NCBI RefSeq assembly: GCF_024172095.1 | Contig: NZ_JAMZDX010000001.1 | Location: 772,001-836,000, forward strand | DNA from: Kitasatospora cinereorecta | GTDB lineage: Bacteria; Actinomycetota; Actinomycetes; Streptomycetales; Streptomycetaceae | Reading direction: 5' to 3' | DNA length: 64,000 nucleotides | Shown here: piece by piece, positions 33,823-45,322 of the stretch | How positions within the stretch are numbered: the stretch's first letter is position 1 | Layout of the letters: every line of letters starts with the position of its first letter | Translations under genes and position numbers: made by a program | Notes under the pieces: generated by a model | Told to the model about the DNA's origin: nothing | The model's input: the letters and a program-made list of their open reading frames with translations, nothing else | Database searches by the model: none

Positions 33823-36165
33823 TCAGCCCGCCGGGCGGAGCCAGACGGTGGAGAGCGGCGGCAGGACGACCTCGGCGCTGCGCGGCTGGCCGTTCCACGG
33901 GGTGGCCTCGGCCTTCACCGGGTGGGAGTTGGCCACGCCGCTGCCGCCGTAGCGGGCGTCGTCGGTGTTGAGCGCCTCCTCCCACAGCTGCTCCGCGCTG
34001 TCGAGGCGGGGCAGGCCGACCCGGAGGTTGTGCCGGACCACGGGGGAGAAGTTGCAGAGCGCGACCAGCGGCGAGCCGTCGGCGGCGAACCGGACGAAGG
34101 AGAACACGTTGTCGTCGGCGGCGTTGCCGTCGAGCCAGGTGAAGCCGTCGGGGGTGGTGTCCTGCTCCCACAGGGCGGGGGTGGCGCGGTAGGTGTGGTT
34201 GAGGTCGGCGACGAGGTCCTGGACGCCGCGGTGTTCGGCGGCGGCGGGCCACTCGTCGGCGAGGACCCACCACTGCGGGCCGTGTTCGTGATCCCACTCC
34301 GCACCCTGCGCGAACTCCTGCCCCATGAACAGGAGTTGCTTGCCCGGATGCGCCCACATGAAGCCCAGGTACGCGCGGTGGTTGGCCCGCTGCTGCCACC
34401 AGTCACCCGGCATCTTCGCCGCCAGCGACCGCTTCCCGTGCACCACCTCGTCGTGCGAGATCGGCAGGATGTAGTTCTCCGAGTACGCGTACACCATCGA
34501 GAACGTCATCTCGTGGTGGTGGTACTTGCGGTGCACCGGCTCCTTGCCCATGTACACCAGCGAGTCGTGCATCCAGCCCATGTTCCACTTCAACCCGAAA
34601 CCGAGCCCCCCGGCATCGGTCGGCCGGGTCACCCCGTCCCACGCCGTCGACTCCTCCGCCACCGTCACCACCCCCGGGCAGCGCCGGTACACGGTCGCGT
34701 TCATCTCCTGCAGGAACGACGCCGCGTCCCAGTTCTCCCGACCCCCGTGCCGGTTCGGCGTCCACGCACCGTCCTCACGCGAGTAGTCCAGGTACAGCAT
34801 GGAGGCCACCGCGTCCACCCGCAGACCGTCGACGTGGAACTCCTCGCACCAGTACACCGCGTTCGCGACCAGGAAGTTCCGCACCTCCGTGCGCCCGTAG
34901 TCGAACTCCAGCGTCCCCCAGTCCGGATGCTCCGCCCGCAAAGGATCCGCCGGCTCGTACAACGGCTCACCGTCGAACCGGGCCAGCGCGAAATCGTCCT
35001 TCGGGAAGTGCGCCGGCACCCAGTCCACGATCACCCCCACCCCGGCCCGGTGCAGCGCGTCCACCAGATACCGGAAATCGTCCGGCGAACCCAACCGGGC
35101 CGTCGGCGCGTAGAACCCCGACACCTGGTAGCCCCACGAACCACCGAACGGGTGCTCCATCACCGGCATGAACTCCACATGCGTGAAGCCCATCCCGGCC
35201 AGATAGCCGGGCAGCACCTCCGCGATCTCCCGGTACGTGGCCAGATCCGGCCGCCACGACGGCAGATGGATCTCATACACCGACATCGGCGCCCGGTGGT
35301 GCACCGCCCCCGCCCGCGCCGCCATCCACGCCCCGTCACCCCACACGTAGCCGGAGGTGTGCACCACCGACGCGGTCGCCGGCGGGCACTGCGCCGCGCG
35401 GGCCAGCGGGTCGGCCTTCTCCAACACCCAGCCCTGCCGGGTCCGGATCTGGAACTTGTACGTCGCACCGTCCGCCAGGTCCGGGACGAACAGCTCCCAC
35501 ACCCCCGACGAGCCGAGCGAGCGCATCGGATGCCCGGTGCCGTCCCAGTGGTTGAAGTCACCGATCACCCGCACCCCGACCGCGTTCGGCGCCCACACCG
35601 CGAACGACACCCCCGCCACGCCCTCGACCGTGCGCACATGCGCACCCAGCGCCGTCCACAACCGCTCGTGCCGACCCTCCGCGATCAGATGCAGATCCAA
35701 CTCCCCCAACGTCGGAGCCATCCGGTACCCGTCCTCCTGCACCATCGGCTCACCCCCCGGATACGACACCCGCAACCGGTAGGCAGGGAACTCGCGGCCG
35801 GGCAGCAGACCGGTGAACAGACCGCCGTGCTGGTGGGTCAGCTCCGCCGGACCCTGGTCGGTCTCGATCACGATCCGCTCGGCGAACGGCCGCAGCACCC
35901 GGATCGCGGTGCCCTCGGTGGTGAGGTGGGCGCCGAGCAGGGCGTGCGGGTCGTGGTGGCCGCCGGAGACCAGCCGGTCGACCTCGCTGGGCGGCAGCGG
36001 GGCCTCGGGGAGGCGGAGCACCGTGTCCGGGTGCTCGGCCCGCCGCGGCGCCACGGGCTCGCGCCGCCGGGCCGCCCGAGCGGGGGCCGGCCGCCCGGCC
36101 GTGCCGTTCAGGAAGGTGGCGGGCACGGGGGTGGTGCGGTCACGCTTCGGGCCGAGCGGTGTCAC
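33823..36165 (-). CDS. glgB: 1,4-alpha-glucan branching enzyme
   Basis: 780 residues of GH13. Creates alpha-1,6 branches in the glucan made by GlgE. After an Arg/Pro-rich N-terminus, two CBM48-type domains are seen (HALLGAHLTTEGTAIRVLRPFAERIVIE and VRTVEGVAGVSFAVWAPNAVGVRVIGDFNHWDG). The catalytic TIM barrel includes GLRVDAVASMLYLDYSRE (nucleophile), TVAEESTAW (acid/base) and PISHDEVVHGKRSL (third carboxylate). GTG 36165 follows GGAGG; upstream reading in this frame enters pep2. Last gene of the glgE-treS-pep2-glgB set. Confidence 0.96.
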   Translation of the reverse strand: MTPLGPKRDRTTPVPATFLNGTAGRPAPARAARRREPVAPRRAEHPDTVLRLPEAPLPPSEVDRLVSGGHHDPHALLGAHLTTEGTAIRVLRPFAERIVIETDQGPAELTHQHGGLFTGLLPGREFPAYRLRVSYPGGEPMVQEDGYRMAPTLGELDLHLIAEGRHERLWTALGAHVRTVEGVAGVSFAVWAPNAVGVRVIGDFNHWDGTGHPMRSLGSSGVWELFVPDLADGATYKFQIRTRQGWVLEKADPLARAAQCPPATASVVHTSGYVWGDGAWMAARAGAVHHRAPMSVYEIHLPSWRPDLATYREIAEVLPGYLAGMGFTHVEFMPVMEHPFGGSWGYQVSGFYAPTARLGSPDDFRYLVDALHRAGVGVIVDWVPAHFPKDDFALARFDGEPLYEPADPLRAEHPDWGTLEFDYGRTEVRNFLVANAVYWCEEFHVDGLRVDAVASMLYLDYSREDGAWTPNRHGGRENWDAASFLQEMNATVYRRCPGVVTVAEESTAWDGVTRPTDAGGLGFGLKWNMGWMHDSLVYMGKEPVHRKYHHHEMTFSMVYAYSENYILPISHDEVVHGKRSLAAKMPGDWWQQRANHRAYLGFMWAHPGKQLLFMGQEFAQGAEWDHEHGPQWWVLADEWPAAAEHRGVQDLVADLNHTYRATPALWEQDTTPDGFTWLDGNAADDNVFSFVRFAADGSPLVALCNFSPVVRHNLRVGLPRLDSAEQLWEEALNTDDARYGGSGVANSHPVKAEATPWNGQPRSAEVVLPPLSTVWLRPAG

Positions 36166-36200
36166 GGCGGATCCTCCAGGAAGGGGGGTTCGAGGGCTCG

Positions 36201-37691
36201 TCAGACGGTCAGGGCCAGGCGGTTGATGGCGGCGAGCGGGATCGGGAGCCAGCTCGGCCGGTGGCGGGCCTCGTACACGACCTCGTACACCGCCTTGTCG
36301 ATCTCCAGGGCGCGCATCAGCTCCGGCGACGCGGTCGGGTCGTCGCCGCCGCCCGCGGTGTAGCCGGCGCAGTACGCCGCCCGGTTGCGGGCCGCCCAGG
36401 CGGAGGCCAGGTGGGCCAGCTCCGGGTCGGGGCCGGGGGCGCCGGCCAGCAGGTGGGCGGCGGCGTAGTCGAAGGAGCGCAGCATCGCGGCCACGTCCCG
36501 CAGCGCGGGCTGGGGCAGCCGGCGCTCGGCCAGCGGCTTGGCGGGCTCGCCCTCGAAGTCGAGCAGCACCCAGCCCTGCGGCGTGCGCATCGCCTGGCCG
36601 AGGTGCAGGTCGCCGTGGATCCGCTGGACCTGGAGTCCGTCCAGGTGGTCGGCGGTCAGCTGCTGGAAGGCGGCGCGCAGCGCGGAGCGGTAGCGCAGCA
36701 GCCCGGGGACGGCGGCCACGGCGGAGTCCAGCCGGTCGGCCATGGCGCCGGCCAGCAGTTCGATCCGCTCGCGGTCCAGCCGGGCGGTCGGCATGGTGCG
36801 CGCCAGCACCCGGTGCACCTCGGCGGTGGCCCGGCCGAGGCGGTGCGCCTCGATGGCGAAGTTGCCCGGGGAGGGGTCGCCCTTGAGCCGGGCGACCTGG
36901 TCCAGGGCCAGCTCCCAGCCGTCCTCGGCGTCCGGCAGGTAGCGCTGGAGCAGGCCGAGGGTGGCCGGTTCCGAGCGCTCCAGCCGGGACTCGAACCAGG
37001 CGGCGACGCGCGGGATCCGGGTGGAGCCGGCGCGGGAGAGCGCCAGGGAGAGTTCGAGGTCCGGGTTGGTGCCGGGGCTGATCCGTCGGAAGAGCTTGAG
37101 GATGAAGGAGGTGTCGTAGATGACCGAGCTGTTGGACTGCTCGGCGGTGGAGGCCCGGCCGGGGATGTTGCTGGGCAGGCCGGAGCCAGGGGTGCGGCGG
37201 AAGGAGAGGGAGCCGAAGCGGTCGCCGGTGGCCAGGTGCTCCAGCAGCCGCCCGGTCAGTTCGGGGTCGTGCACCGCGTCGTAGAGGGTCGCGCCGTCGT
37301 ACGTGCCGCCGGCCAGTCGGCCGAGCACCGCCTGCGGGCCGATGCCGGTCGGCGGCTGGGAGCGGATGCCGAGCAGCAGCTGGTAGATGTCGCCCTGGGC
37401 GGCCGCGCCGCCGCCGTGTTCGACCCTGAGCAGCAGGTGCAGCAGGGCGGGGTCGCCGACCTGCAGCGGGGTGCCGACCACCGGGTGCAGCCCGGTGATC
37501 GCCCGGCCCTTGCCGGCGTACCAGCGCTGGGTGGGGAGCCACGCGGAGATCAGCGGCAGCGCCACCTGGACGAGCTCGCTGACCCCCGCGGCGGTTCTCC
37601 GGACCCCGGCCGTGCGGGTCCCCACCGGCGCGGGGGCGCCATCGGGTGACTCGCGGTGCACGTGGGCTTGAGAACGGGAGGTTTCGGACAT
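36201..37691 (-). CDS. pep2: maltokinase (Pep2/Mak)
   Basis: 496 residues of the aminoglycoside-phosphotransferase fold. Phosphorylates maltose with ATP to maltose-1-phosphate, the GlgE substrate. An N-terminal cap domain (VALPLISAWLPTQRWYAGKGRAITG) precedes the kinase core, with catalytic QRIHGDLHLGQAM and metal-binding VLLDFEGEP. The protein ends with helical PxWLPIPLAAINRLA. A separate gene here, while in many actinobacteria it is fused to treS. Starts at ATG 37691; a 237-base gap separates it from treS, so it may have an additional promoter. Confidence 0.94.
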   Translation of the reverse strand: MSETSRSQAHVHRESPDGAPAPVGTRTAGVRRTAAGVSELVQVALPLISAWLPTQRWYAGKGRAITGLHPVVGTPLQVGDPALLHLLLRVEHGGGAAAQGDIYQLLLGIRSQPPTGIGPQAVLGRLAGGTYDGATLYDAVHDPELTGRLLEHLATGDRFGSLSFRRTPGSGLPSNIPGRASTAEQSNSSVIYDTSFILKLFRRISPGTNPDLELSLALSRAGSTRIPRVAAWFESRLERSEPATLGLLQRYLPDAEDGWELALDQVARLKGDPSPGNFAIEAHRLGRATAEVHRVLARTMPTARLDRERIELLAGAMADRLDSAVAAVPGLLRYRSALRAAFQQLTADHLDGLQVQRIHGDLHLGQAMRTPQGWVLLDFEGEPAKPLAERRLPQPALRDVAAMLRSFDYAAAHLLAGAPGPDPELAHLASAWAARNRAAYCAGYTAGGGDDPTASPELMRALEIDKAVYEVVYEARHRPSWLPIPLAAINRLALTV

Positions 37692-37928
37692 GACTCCCTT
37701 TCCCCGGAAGCGGGCCGACTGCCCGACGGGTCGTGGGCCGGGCCCGTCAGTCTTCCGGATTTCGGCGGCGCGGCGGCGACGGCACGCGAGCGGGGCTCGG
37801 GTGTCACGCCTTCGTGTGGGTGGCCGTTGGGCTGTTCTCCGTACGCGGTGGTGCGAAGACCCCCCGGGGGCGCGCGGTTGGGGTGCGCGCCCGCGGAGGG
37901 TGCGTGCCGTGAGGAGCCTGGCGGATCG

Positions 37929-39643
<1,715 letters not shown>

Positions 39644-39647
<4 letters not shown>

Positions 39648-41848
39648 AGAGAATTCCTCCGAACTGTGAGGAGGTGGGCCGGCTCGGCGGCCGGGTCGAG
39701 CCGGACGTAGTTGTGCCGGCCCCAGGTGTAGGTGGCACCCGTGAGTTCGTCGTGCACCGTCAGCGGTCCGTCCGCGTCGAGGGTGACGGTGGCTTCCTGC
39801 GGGTGGTGCGGGTCGAGGGTCACCACGGTGATGACGCGGTCCTCGAGGCCGTCCTCGGTGCGGGCGGTCTTGGAGAAGGCGAGGATCTGCGGGTTGTCGG
39901 TGGCGTGGAACTCCAGGCCGCGCAGCTGCTGGAGGGCGGGGTGGCGGCGGCGGAGCCGGTTGATCGCGGTGAGCAGCGGGGCGAGGGTGTCGGTGCGGGT
40001 CCAGTCGCGGGGGCGCAGTTCGTACTTCTCCGAGTCGAGGTACTCCTCCGAACCCGGGTGGGCCGGCTCGTTCTCGTACTGCTCGTAGCCGGCGTAGATG
40101 CCGTAGCTCGGGGACAGCGTGGCGGCCAGGATCGCCCGGATCGCGAAGGCGTTCTTCCCGCCCACCTGCAGGTACTCGTGCAGGATGTCCGGTGTGTTCG
40201 GGAAGAAGTTGGGGCGCATCCAGGCGGCGGCGTCGCCGGTGAGTTCGGTGAGGTATTCGGTGAGTTCGGCCTTGTCGTTGCGCCAGGTGAAGTAGGTGTA
40301 GGACTGGTGGAAGCCGATCTTGCCGAGGGTGTGCATCATCGCGGGCCGGGTGAACGCCTCGGCGAGGAAGATGACGTCGGGGTCGGTGCGGGCGATGTCG
40401 GCGAGCACCCGTTCCCAGAAGTTGACCGGCTTGGTGTGCGGGTTGTCGACGCGGAAGATCCGCACCCCGTGGGACATCCAGTACCGCAGGATCCGCACGG
40501 TCTCCTTGACGATGCCGTCGAAGTCCTGGTCGAAGTTGACCGGGTAGATGTCCTGGTACTTCTTCGGCGGGTTCTCCGCGTAGGCGATGGTGCCGTCCGG
40601 GCGGTGGGTGAACCACTCGGGGTGCTTGTTGACCCACGGGTGGTCGGGGGAGCACTGCAGGGCGAAGTCGAGGGCGACCTCCAGGCCCAGCGCGCCGGCC
40701 TCGGCGACGAAGTGGTCGAAGTCCTCGATGGTGCCCAGGTCCGGGTGGACGGCGTCGTGCCCGCCCTCCGGCGAGCCGATCGCCCACGGCGAGCCGACGT
40801 CGTACGGGCCGGCGGTCAGGCTGTTGTTCGGGCCCTTGCGGAAGGCGCGGCCGATCGGGTGGATCGGCGGCAGGTACACCACGTCGAAGCCCATCGCCGC
40901 CACCGCGGGCAGCCTCTCCGCGGCGGTGCGCAGGGTGCCGGAGATCGGCGGCGCGACCCCGGACGGGTCCACCACCGCCCCCTCCGACCGCGGGAAGAAC
41001 TCGTACCACGCCCCGAACAGCGCCCGCTCGCGGTCCACCTGAAGGGGCAGCGGACGGGACGCCGAGACCAGCTCGCGCAGCGGGAAGCGGGCCAGCAGGT
41101 CGGTCACCTCGGGGGCCAGCGCGGCGGCGTACCGGCTGAGCGGCGGCAGGCCCGGGTCGCGCAGCGCGTCCACCGCGGCCAGCACGTGCGCCCGGCCGTC
41201 CTTCTTGGGCACCCCGGCGGCGGCCCGCTCCAGCAGGGCGGCGCCCTCCTCCAGCACCAGCGCGGTGTCGATGCCGGCCGGCAGTTTCACGGCGGCGGTC
41301 TTCCGCCAGGTGGCGACCGGGTCGCTCCACGCCTCGACGGCGTACGTCCAGCGGCCGGCCGCCGTCGGGGTGACGTACGCGCCCCAGCGGTCGGTGCCCT
41401 CGGCGAGTTCGCGCATGGGGGTCCACGGCCCGCTGCGGCCGCGCGGATCGCGCAGGACCACGTTGGCGTTGACGGCGTCGTGGCCCTCGCGGAAGACGGA
41501 GGCGGAGACCAGGAAGCGTTCCCCGACCACGGCCTTGGCCGGACGCCGGCCGGCGTCGACGATGGGGGAGACGTCCAGGACGGGGATGCGGCCGATCACG
41601 GTGTCGCTCTCTGTCTTGCGGGTCGGGCTCTTGCGGGGTGTGGTGGTAGCGGTGGCGCCGGTCCTGCGGGCGGTCGCGGTCTTCTTCGGCGCCGCCGCCG
41701 TGCGTTGGCTCGTCGCCGCGGCTTTCTTCGGCGCCGCCGCGGTCGCCTTCCGCGGAGTGCGCGGAGCCGGCAGCGGCGGCTCCGCGGTTGACGGGGAGTC
41801 GGGGACGTCCGTCGGCAAGGTGGACTGGTCCCGCGTGTCGCCGTGCAT
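39644..41848 (-). CDS. glgE: alpha-1,4-glucan:maltose-1-phosphate maltosyltransferase, with N-terminal basic tail
   Basis: 734 residues. Extends alpha-1,4-glucan using maltose-1-phosphate (GH13_3). The core begins at about residue 84 ([24 protein letters not shown]), as in known GlgE; catalytic residues are Asp468 (RVDNPHTKP) and Glu497 (LAEAFTRP). Residues about 25-80 form a Lys/Ala/Pro/Thr-rich tail ([20 protein letters not shown], then SPTRK) reminiscent of histone H1. ATG 41848 is supported by CAGGAG seven bases upstream; the GTG at residue 84 lacks a clear Shine-Dalgarno. The usual length is about 660-680 residues. Confidence 0.95.
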
Positions 41849-42486
41849 GCCAAGCTCCTGCCCGAGATCGGCGGCGGCTCCCTGGGGCCGAGACGCCGGG
41901 GGAGTGCCGGAGGACTGCTGGGTGAGGAAGGACGTGCGACCGGAGCCTGCCCGCACCGACGAACCCGGCGACCTGACCACCGACCCGCGGCCGCGGCCTC
42001 TGCTCCCGAGCGTGCGCGCGTGTCCCGGCGCGCGCCGCTCAGGGCACGCCCCGGAGTGACCCAACCGACCCGAAAACGACGGGGCGGAGGAGGAGGACAC
42101 GCGAACGCGCGGGAGCTGGGGCCGAATGGGCTAAACAGGACGAGGGTTCGTCGACGAGGAAGGCTCCGGACGTGGGCAGCGGGGCGCCAACCGGCTCACG
42201 TTCCCCGCGGCACCAACGACCTTTGTGCATCCTCGCACCACGGGCAAGCCCTACGCATGGGTAAGCGCGTGATTTCGGACGGTAGCCAGAGGTGAATCAG
42301 ACACCGGAAATGTCGCCGTCTCGGAGTGTTCATGCGCCCAGGGCGCGCCCGTTGGCGGTGCGCGCCTCCCGTGCGCCCCCGCTCGCCCCCGCGCGCCAGA
42401 AAAGATTCCGATCAATGGGCCGAATGGGTGTGGCGCCCATGAAGTGACGACCCGTCAGGGCATGGAGGGGCACTAGGCTTCAGATC
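41849..42486. other. long intergenic region between divergent glgE and glgP
   Basis: 638 bases holding promoters for glgE (minus) and glgP (plus). Minus-strand reading frames continue upstream of glgE to about 42100 without a family match. Notable bits: ATGGG-N7-CCCAT around 42425-42441 as a small dyad, and TAGGCT (42474-42479), seven bases before the glgP GTG, a -10-like hexamer for a leaderless mRNA. Nothing else recognised. Confidence 0.4.
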
Positions 42487-45180
42487 GTGAAGGCAATCCG
42501 CAGATTCACCGTCCGCACTGTCCTGCCCGAACAACTGCAGCCGCTGCACGAGCTGGCGCTGAACCTCCGATGGTCCTGGCATCCCGAAACGAGGGAGCTC
42601 TTCCGCTCCGTCGACCCGGAGGTCTGGGCCGCCGTCGGCGAGGATCCGGTGCGCCTGCTCGGCGAGGTGCCGGCACCCCGGTTGGCGGCACTCGCCACCG
42701 ACCGGCGCTTCCTGCGCCGCCTCGGCGACCTCGCCGACGACCTGCGCGACTATCTCGCCGGGCCGCGCTGGTACCAGTCCGCCGCGGCTGCCGACGCCCG
42801 GCCGCTGCCCGCCGCCATCGCCTACTTCTCACCCGAGTACGGCATCGCCGCCGCGCTGCCCCAGTACTCCGGCGGGCTCGGCATCCTGGCCGGAGACCAC
42901 CTCAAGGCCGCCTCCGATCTCGGCGTGCCCGTCATCGGCGTCGGCCTCTTCTACCGGCACGGCTACTTCCGCCAGTCGCTCTCCCGGGACGGCTGGCAGC
43001 AGGAGCGGTACCCGCTGCTCGACCCGGACGAACTGGCCGTCACCCTGCTCCGCGAGCCCGACGGCACCCCCTGCGAGATCGACCTCGCCCTCCCCGGCGG
43101 CCGCCGGCTGGCCGCCCACATCTGGCGCGCCCAGGTCGGCCGCGTCCCGCTGCTGTTGCTCGACTCGGACATCGAGGCCAACGCCGTCGCCGAACGCGGT
43201 GTCACCGACCGGCTCTACGGCGGCGGCAGCGAGCACCGGCTGCTGCAGGAAATACTGCTCGGCATCGGCGGCGTCCGCGCCGTCCGCACCTACTGCCGGC
43301 TCACCGGACACGCCGAGCCCGAGGTGTTCCACACCAACGAGGGACACGCCGGCTTCCTCGGCCTGGAGCGGATCCGCGAACTGGTCGCCGCCGAGGACGG
43401 ACTCGGCTTCGCCGCCGCCCTGGAGGCCGTCCGGGCCGGCACCCTGTTCACCACCCACACCCCGGTGCCCGCCGGCATCGACCGCTTCGACCGCGACCTG
43501 GTCGCCCGGCACTTCGGCGGCGACGCCGCACTGCCCGGTGTCCCGGTCGACCAGGTGCTGACCCTCGGCGCCGAGACCTGGCAGGGCGGCGACCCCAAGC
43601 TCTTCAACATGGCCGCGATGGGCCTGCGGCTCGCCCAGCGGGCCAACGGCGTCTCCACCCTGCACGGCGAGGTCAGCCGCTCGATGTTCAGCGGGCTCTG
43701 GCCGGGCTTCGACGCCGCCGAGGTGCCGATCACCTCCGTCACCAACGGCGTCCACGCCCCGACCTGGATCGACCCCGCGGTGGTCCGGCTCGGCGCCGAG
43801 GAGATCGGCCACGAACGCGCCGAGGACGCCATGGCCGTCGGCGACGCCAAGCGCTGGACCGGCCTGGAACGGATCGGCAACGGCGAGATCTGGGAACTCC
43901 GGCGCTCCCTGCGCGCCCAACTCGTCGACGAGGCCCGGCGCCGGCTCCGCGCCTCCTGGCGCCAGCGCGGCGCCGGCGACGCCGAACTCGGCTGGGTCTC
44001 CTCCGTGCTCGACCCGGACGTGCTCACCATCGGCTTCGCCCGGCGGGTCCCCTCGTACAAGCGGCTCACCCTGATGCTCCGCGACCCCGTCCGGCTGCGG
44101 GCCCTGCTGCTCCACCCGACCACCCCGGTGCAGATCGTGGTGGCCGGCAAGGCCCACCCCGCCGACGACGGCGGCAAGCGGCTCATCCAGCAGCTGGTCG
44201 CCTTCGCCGACGACCCGGCGATCCGGCACCGGATCGTCTTCCTGCCCGACTACGACATGGCCATGGCCAAGCTGCTCTACCCCGGCTGCGACGTCTGGCT
44301 GAACAACCCGCTCCGGCCGCTGGAGGCCTGCGGCACCTCCGGGATGAAGGCCGCGCTCAACGGCTGCCTCAACCTGTCGATCCTCGACGGGTGGTGGGAC
44401 GAGTGGTACGACGGTCAGAACGGCTGGGCCATCCCGACCGCCGACAGCGCCGGCAACGGGCGGCTCGACCCCGAGAGCCGCGAGGCCGAGCGCCGCGACG
44501 ACATCGAGGCCGCCGCGCTGTACGACCTGATCCAGCACCAGGTCGCCGCCCGGTTCTACGACCGCGGCGCGGACGGGCTGCCGCACCGCTGGATCGCCAT
44601 GGTCCGGCACACCCTGGTCACCCTCGGGCCCAAGGTGCTGGCGGGACGGATGGTCCGCGAGTACGTCGAGCGGCTGTACGTTCCGGCGGCGGACGCGCGA
44701 CGCGAGCTGGTGGCCGGGGCCGCGGCTTCCGACGGGGGCGCGTACGCCGGGGCGCGGGAGCTGGCCGGGTGGAAGGCCCGGGTCCGCGACGCCTGGCCGG
44801 CCGTCCGGGTCGAGCACGTCGAGGCGGACGGGCCGGGCGAGGCACAGGAGCTCGGGACGACCCTCGCGCTGCGGGTGCAGGTCTCGCTCGGGACGCTGCA
44901 GCCCGAGGACGTCGAGGTCCAGGTGGTGTCCGGGCGGGTGGACGAGAGCGACGGGATCTCGGACGCCGCCGTGCTGGCGCTGAAGCCGGCCGGCGGGGGA
45001 GGACCGGACCTGGACGGGCGGCTGCGGTACGAGGGGCTGCTGGAGCTGGGGCGGACCGGGCCGTTCGGGTACACCGTACGGGTGCTGCCGGACCATCCGC
45101 TGCTGGCTTCGCCGGCGGAGATGGGGTTGGTGGCGCTGCCGGCGGAGATGTCGGGGATGGATTCCGGCATGCTGCGCTAG
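42487..45180 (+). CDS. glgP: alpha-glucan (glycogen) phosphorylase
   Basis: 897 residues of the GT35 actinobacterial/archaeal-type phosphorylase, with N-terminal DUF3417 (MKAIRRFTVRTVLPEQLQPLHELALNLRWSWHPETRELF). Degrades alpha-1,4-glucan with phosphate to glucose-1-phosphate, using PLP. The PLP/phosphate region is FLPDYDMAMAKLLYPGCDVWLNNPLRPLEACGTSGMKAALNG, followed by NLSILDGWWDEWYDGQNGWAI. GTG 42487 gives the family start. Divergent from glgE; a perfect hairpin terminator follows. Confidence 0.95.
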   Translation: MKAIRRFTVRTVLPEQLQPLHELALNLRWSWHPETRELFRSVDPEVWAAVGEDPVRLLGEVPAPRLAALATDRRFLRRLGDLADDLRDYLAGPRWYQSAAAADARPLPAAIAYFSPEYGIAAALPQYSGGLGILAGDHLKAASDLGVPVIGVGLFYRHGYFRQSLSRDGWQQERYPLLDPDELAVTLLREPDGTPCEIDLALPGGRRLAAHIWRAQVGRVPLLLLDSDIEANAVAERGVTDRLYGGGSEHRLLQEILLGIGGVRAVRTYCRLTGHAEPEVFHTNEGHAGFLGLERIRELVAAEDGLGFAAALEAVRAGTLFTTHTPVPAGIDRFDRDLVARHFGGDAALPGVPVDQVLTLGAETWQGGDPKLFNMAAMGLRLAQRANGVSTLHGEVSRSMFSGLWPGFDAAEVPITSVTNGVHAPTWIDPAVVRLGAEEIGHERAEDAMAVGDAKRWTGLERIGNGEIWELRRSLRAQLVDEARRRLRASWRQRGAGDAELGWVSSVLDPDVLTIGFARRVPSYKRLTLMLRDPVRLRALLLHPTTPVQIVVAGKAHPADDGGKRLIQQLVAFADDPAIRHRIVFLPDYDMAMAKLLYPGCDVWLNNPLRPLEACGTSGMKAALNGCLNLSILDGWWDEWYDGQNGWAIPTADSAGNGRLDPESREAERRDDIEAAALYDLIQHQVAARFYDRGADGLPHRWIAMVRHTLVTLGPKVLAGRMVREYVERLYVPAADARRELVAGAAASDGGAYAGARELAGWKARVRDAWPAVRVEHVEADGPGEAQELGTTLALRVQVSLGTLQPEDVEVQVVSGRVDESDGISDAAVLALKPAGGGGPDLDGRLRYEGLLELGRTGPFGYTVRVLPDHPLLASPAEMGLVALPAEMSGMDSGMLR

Positions 45181-45187
45181 CCCCTCG

Positions 45188-45265
45188 GGGGCGCGAGGAA
45201 CTGCGCGACCGGCCATGCACTCACGTAGAGCGTTGGCTGGTCGCGCAGTTCCTCGCGCCCCTTTT
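45188..45265 (+). repeat. dispersed palindromic element / glgP terminator
   Basis: GGGGCGCGAGGAACTGCGCGA (45188-45208) pairs exactly over 21 bases with 45241-45261, continues seven bases further with one mismatch, and is followed by TTTT. A half copy (GTCGCAGTTCCCCGAGCCCCT, 45296-45316) lies beyond. Same family as 3749-3822 and 2313-2386. Terminates glgP and the convergent ABC genes. Confidence 0.85.
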
Positions 45266-45322
45266 GGCAGTACGGAACCGTGACCAGGGGTGAGCGTCGC
45301 AGTTCCCCGAGCCCCTGAAGAA

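Noticed and set aside
33823..37542. Single 1,239-codon frame suggesting a Pep2-GlgB fusion
   Set aside because: The part upstream of 36165 is out of frame with pep2 and has no family similarity; glgB starts at GTG 36165 with GGAGG.
45188..45316. Possible CRISPR or attachment-site repeats
   Set aside because: The repeats are inverted, not regularly spaced direct repeats, and act as a terminator hairpin.
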